Shown one piece after another: positions 13,654 through 16,259 of a stretch of DNA of 16,259 bases (positions within the stretch are counted from its first letter, which is position 1; the number at the start of each line of letters is the position of its first letter). The notes under the pieces are model-generated. The model was not told the DNA's origin, made no database searches, and was given only the letters and a program-made list of their open reading frames with translations. The stretch is from the NCBI GenBank assembly GCA_041569895.1, contig JBFFXF010000167.1, positions 1-16,259 on the forward strand, in the 5' to 3' direction. This stretch comes from JBFFXF01 sp041569895 (GTDB lineage: Bacteria > Planctomycetota > UBA8108 > JACQVS01). A program made the translations under genes and the position numbers.

Positions 13654-15114
13654 TCAACCCTTGATGACGCCAAGCGGGCGCAGTCGCGCCACCTTGCGTG
13701 CCAGGCGTGCGCGATCGACGACGTCGACCACCTCGGTGACGTCCTTGTACGCCTCCGGGAACTCCTCGTCGATCGTCCGGCGGCTCGCTGCGGCGACGTG
13801 GATCCCGCTCTCGGCGAGCTCCCTCGCGATGTGGCGGTCCCGCGTCGCCTGGAGCGCCTTCTTGCGGCTCAGCCGGCGTCCGGCGCCGTGGCAGCAGCTC
13901 GCGAAGGTATAGTCCGGCGCATCGGCGTGTCCGACGAGGACGAACGAATAGCGTCCCATGTCGCCCGGCACGAGCACCGGCTGCCCGACGTCGCGGTACG
14001 CATCCGGCACCTCCGGGTGGCCCGGCGGAAACGCGCGCGTGGCGCCCTTTCGGTGGACGCACACCCGGCGCTTCTTTCCGTCGATCGTGTGGGTCTCGAT
14101 CTTGGCGATGTTGTGGCAGACGTCGTAGACGACCTTCGCGCGATGGTCTCGCGGGGCGAGGCCCCACGCCTCCTCGAGCGTCTCGCGCACCCAGTGCGTG
14201 ATCACCTGCCGGTTGGCGAACGCGAAGTTCGCGCCGCACGCCATCGCCGCGAGGTACCGCTTGCCCTCGTTACTCTTGATCGGCGCGCAGCAGAGCTGCC
14301 TGTCCGGCAGGAAGATATCGTGACGGCGCGCGGCCTTCTGCATCAGCCGCAGGTGGTCCTCGCAGATCTGGTAGCCGAAGCCGCGTGAGCCGGTGTGGAT
14401 GATGATCGTCAGCCCGCCGAGTCGCAGCCCGATCCGGGCGGCGACCTCCGGCGCGTAGATCTCGTCGACGTATCCGATCTCGACGAAGTGGTTCCCGCTG
14501 CCGATGGTCCCGAGCTGCGTGCGACCACGCTCGAAGGCGCGCTCGCTGACCAGATCGAAGTCGGCGCCGTCGAGCACGCCGCCCTCCTCGATGTGGTCGA
14601 TGTCCTCCGGCGAGCCGAAGCCCCGCTCGACGGCCCAGCGCGCGCCCCGCGTCGCCATCTTCCGCGCGTCACCCTCGTTCAGCCGCAGGTCCTTCCGGCC
14701 GCGGCCGACCCCCGACGGCACGTTGGTGAAGAGGCGGTCGACGAACGGGCGCATGCGATCGCGGTACTCATCGGCGTCGAGGTCGGTCGACAGCAGGCGC
14801 ACGCCGCAGTTGATGTCGTACCCGACACCGCCCGGCGAGACGACACCCTCCTCGAGGTCGAAGCCGGCGACGCCGCCGATCGGGAAGCCGTATCCCCAGT
14901 GGATGTCCGGCATGCCCATCGACGGCCCGACGATTCCCGGCAGGCAGGCGACGTTGGCGACCTGCTGCAGGCACTTGTCCTCGGCCAGCGTCTCCATCAG
15001 CGTGTCGTCCGCGAAGACGATGCCATCGGCGCGCATCGGCCCCTCGCGCGGGATGCGCCAGGAGGAATCATCGATCCGCTGCAGCTTGAGGTTCTCGTTC
15101 CAGGAGCTCTTCAT
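13654..15114 (-). CDS. rtcB: RNA-splicing ligase RtcB
   Basis: This 486-residue tRNA-splicing/RNA-repair ligase joins 2',3'-cyclic phosphate or 3'-phosphate ends to 5'-OH ends using GTP and Mn2+. The complete active site is visible: GGVGYDINCGVRLL (96-109, Asp100 and Cys103), GSGNHFVEIG (206-215, His209), IHTGSRGFGYQ (239-249, His240), VCHNIAK (332-338, His334), and CCHGAGR (407-413), whose His409 is the residue guanylated in the family. The C-terminus YKDVTEVV to RPLGVIKG is canonical. The start at 15114 follows an AAAGGAAG ribosome site (15118-15125) and gives the normal family length; the open frame continues upstream to 15330 but would overlap archease. It lies 34 bases downstream of archease in the same operon. 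It should be cytoplasmic and is most likely used in RNA repair, possibly of cleaved tRNA or rRNA. Confidence 0.96.
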   Translation of the reverse strand: MKSSWNENLKLQRIDDSSWRIPREGPMRADGIVFADDTLMETLAEDKCLQQVANVACLPGIVGPSMGMPDIHWGYGFPIGGVAGFDLEEGVVSPGGVGYDINCGVRLLSTDLDADEYRDRMRPFVDRLFTNVPSGVGRGRKDLRLNEGDARKMATRGARWAVERGFGSPEDIDHIEEGGVLDGADFDLVSERAFERGRTQLGTIGSGNHFVEIGYVDEIYAPEVAARIGLRLGGLTIIIHTGSRGFGYQICEDHLRLMQKAARRHDIFLPDRQLCCAPIKSNEGKRYLAAMACGANFAFANRQVITHWVRETLEEAWGLAPRDHRAKVVYDVCHNIAKIETHTIDGKKRRVCVHRKGATRAFPPGHPEVPDAYRDVGQPVLVPGDMGRYSFVLVGHADAPDYTFASCCHGAGRRLSRKKALQATRDRHIARELAESGIHVAAASRRTIDEEFPEAYKDVTEVVDVVDRARLARKVARLRPLGVIKG

Positions 15115-15148
15115 GGTCTTCCTTTGACCGCTGGCCCCGCGGGCCGTC

Positions 15149-15577
15149 TCACAGGTCGAACACCACCACCGTTCGCAACCCCGCCGCGGTCCTCTCCAGA
15201 TGGACGTCGTGGAAGGTCGCCGCCTTGACCTCGGTCTGGAAGACGTGTCTGCTCGCGTCGAACGTCTCCCCTCGCACGGTCGCCCGGAGTCGCGCCGGGC
15301 GGTCGAGCGACACCTCCGAGATCTCGACATCCCAGGGTAACAGGCGTCGGCTGTCGAAGAGAAAGATGAGCTCGTTGAGGAAGTCGACGAGGAGCGACTC
15401 GCCGTCCTCCGCCTCGAGCTCGAGGTCGACTCCCTCGACCGGCCTCGGCGCCGCGGCCGTGGTGTCGACGACGATCGAGCAGAACCCCCGCGCCGCCTCG
15501 CGGACCAGCTCGCCGGCGGTCGGGGCGCTGAGCTCGACGGCCGTGTCGCCGGTGTGATCGACCAGCCGGTACGTCAT
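15149..15577 (-). CDS. archease, RtcB cofactor
   Basis: This 142-residue archease promotes RtcB guanylylation and multiple turnover. Family features are the N-terminal YRLVDHTGDTAVEL (3-16; usually DHTADIG), LLVDFLNELIFLFDSRR in the middle, GETFDASRH, and the closing VKAATFHDVHLER to VVVFDL. The acidic residues of the metal site (Asp11, the Asp in VDFLNEL and the penultimate Asp) are present. The start at 15577 is chosen because the archease fold begins at residue 2, and its A is shared with the preceding gene's stop in a TGATG junction; a longer frame to 15943 lies inside the cytochrome gene and is rejected. Archease plus RtcB is the known RNA-repair pair, and the order here (archease then rtcB) supports a functional operon. 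Confidence 0.93.
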   Translation of the reverse strand: MTYRLVDHTGDTAVELSAPTAGELVREAARGFCSIVVDTTAAAPRPVEGVDLELEAEDGESLLVDFLNELIFLFDSRRLLPWDVEISEVSLDRPARLRATVRGETFDASRHVFQTEVKAATFHDVHLERTAAGLRTVVVFDL

Positions 15578-16259
15578 CAGCGGGCCGCTCCGAGAAACGC
15601 CACGAGGTCCACCGCCTCCCGGAAGGTCAAGCCGCCGATCAGATTCTCCGGCATGATCGAGATCTCCTCGAGCGAACGCGAGATGACGTCGCGCGCCGCG
15701 ATGCGGACGACGTCGCCCTGGGCGTCGCCGAGGAGCGTCGCGCCGTCCGGACCGGTCCCGAGGAGGATGCCGACACGCGGGCCGCTTCGCGTCATCACGA
15801 GCCACGTCGTGAACTGCGGGGCGATGTCCCTCGACGGGAAGAGGATCGAGTCGACGAGGTGCTCGACCGGCCGCCGGCCGATGGTCGACAGATCGGGTCC
15901 GGAATCGCCGCCACGCCCGCCGACCGCGTGGCATCGCGAGCACGACGCCGCGCCCGGCTGGAAGAAAACCAGCTCGCCCTCGAGGGGGTCGCCCCGGTCG
16001 GCTCTGGTGATCAGCGCCGTACGCAGCCTGTCGAGGTCGTTCAGCCGCGACTCGAGAGTCGGCTCGAGGAGCAGGCCGCGAGTGGCTCGTGCCTCGGCCG
16101 AGAGGCCACCGACGCCGCGCAACCCGCGCGCCGCGGCGGCGGCGATGTCCGCGTTCGGATCATCGAGGAGCGCCACGAGATCGTCGCGCGATTCCTCGAG
16201 GTGGTAGACGAGCCCGGCGATCGCCTCGCGGCGGATGAGGGCGATCTCGGCGCGGTCCC
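15577..16259 (-). CDS. HEAT-like repeat / PVC-type heme-binding CxxCH protein, 5' partial
   Basis: The frame runs off the right edge of the window, so only the C-terminal part (about 227 residues) is seen; an internal GTG at 16176 is not taken as the start because similar helical sequence continues upstream. The first visible 60 residues resemble HEAT repeats (IRREAIAGLVYHLEE, then ALLDDPNADIAAAAARGL). A cytochrome c domain follows, with CSRCH about 105 residues into the visible protein, GPDLSTIG, ILFPSRDIAPQF, and the IMPENLIGGLT segment near the end, whose Met is the likely distal heme ligand. This is the 'Pirellula/Verrucomicrobium-type' heme-binding domain, abundant in PVC bacteria and expected in the periplasm. 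Physiological role unknown, possibly electron transfer in carbohydrate oxidation. It is coupled by a one-base overlap to archease. Confidence 0.85.
   Translation of the reverse strand, partial: DRAEIALIRREAIAGLVYHLEESRDDLVALLDDPNADIAAAAARGLRGVGGLSAEARATRGLLLEPTLESRLNDLDRLRTALITRADRGDPLEGELVFFQPGAASCSRCHAVGGRGGDSGPDLSTIGRRPVEHLVDSILFPSRDIAPQFTTWLVMTRSGPRVGILLGTGPDGATLLGDAQGDVVRIAARDVISRSLEEISIMPENLIGGLTFREAVDLVAFLGAAR

Noticed and set aside
13437..13664. Short open frame with TVTV and HGHG runs
   Set aside because: The runs are only the translation of the CACGGT array; there is no ribosome site and the frame has no other sequence feature.
15115..15330. N-terminal extension of RtcB
   Set aside because: Arg/Ser-rich shadow of archease; the family length and ribosome site support 15114.
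15578..15943. N-terminal extension of archease
   Set aside because: It runs out of frame through the cytochrome gene; the archease fold begins at residue 2 from 15577.

Overview
The window is chromosomal, strongly GC-rich bacterial DNA with densely packed genes and no mobile element, CRISPR array or RNA gene that I can see. The gene set points to Planctomycetota or a close PVC relative. It has a Tat-exported Gfo/Idh/MocA dehydrogenase, a type I sulfatase coupled to an RraA-family gene, and a HEAT-like plus CxxCH 'PVC-type' cytochrome. The assignment is an inference from gene content; no marker gene is present.

Layout from left to right. (1) The end of a small membrane protein gene and an ApbE-type flavin transferase (+), then a Tat-signal Gfo/Idh/MocA oxidoreductase (+). 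(2) A short-unit tandem repeat lies in the convergent gap before a secreted thioredoxin-fold protein (-) that lacks CXXC and ends in 11-residue repeats. (3) A 468-bp divergent regulatory region carries a TATAAT promoter for that gene and, facing the other way, a near-consensus sigma-54 promoter with GCAC-N7-GTGC (NtrC-type) sites. It leads into a PII gene and an Amt ammonium transporter (+). This is a recognisable nitrogen-limitation module. (4) A minus-strand RraA-like/sulfatase pair overlaps by ATGA, and its end abuts amt stop-to-stop. (5) A flavodoxin/WrbA-like lipoprotein (+) and an FHA-GAF-HD-GYP signalling protein (+) follow. The latter overlaps, tail to tail, a FUN14-family membrane protein (-). 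(6) A PLP-dependent transsulfuration-family enzyme (+) has its last 13 codons inside a perfect 17-bp hairpin. (7) A second array of the same CACGGT/CCACGGT repeat lies in the next convergent gap. (8) A minus-strand operon completes the window: HEAT/cytochrome c protein (partial), archease, then RtcB RNA ligase.

The best functional unit is the PII-amt operon with its sigma-54/NtrC-like control region. The archease-RtcB pair is a known RNA-repair module, here translationally coupled to an exported cytochrome gene, which is unexpected. The most unusual sequence structure is the pair of 6/7-bp repeat arrays at two convergent gene junctions about 10.6 kb apart, together with the inverted repeat that forms the end of the transsulfuration gene. 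I found no single system that I can confidently call undescribed; the findings list the places I would look first.
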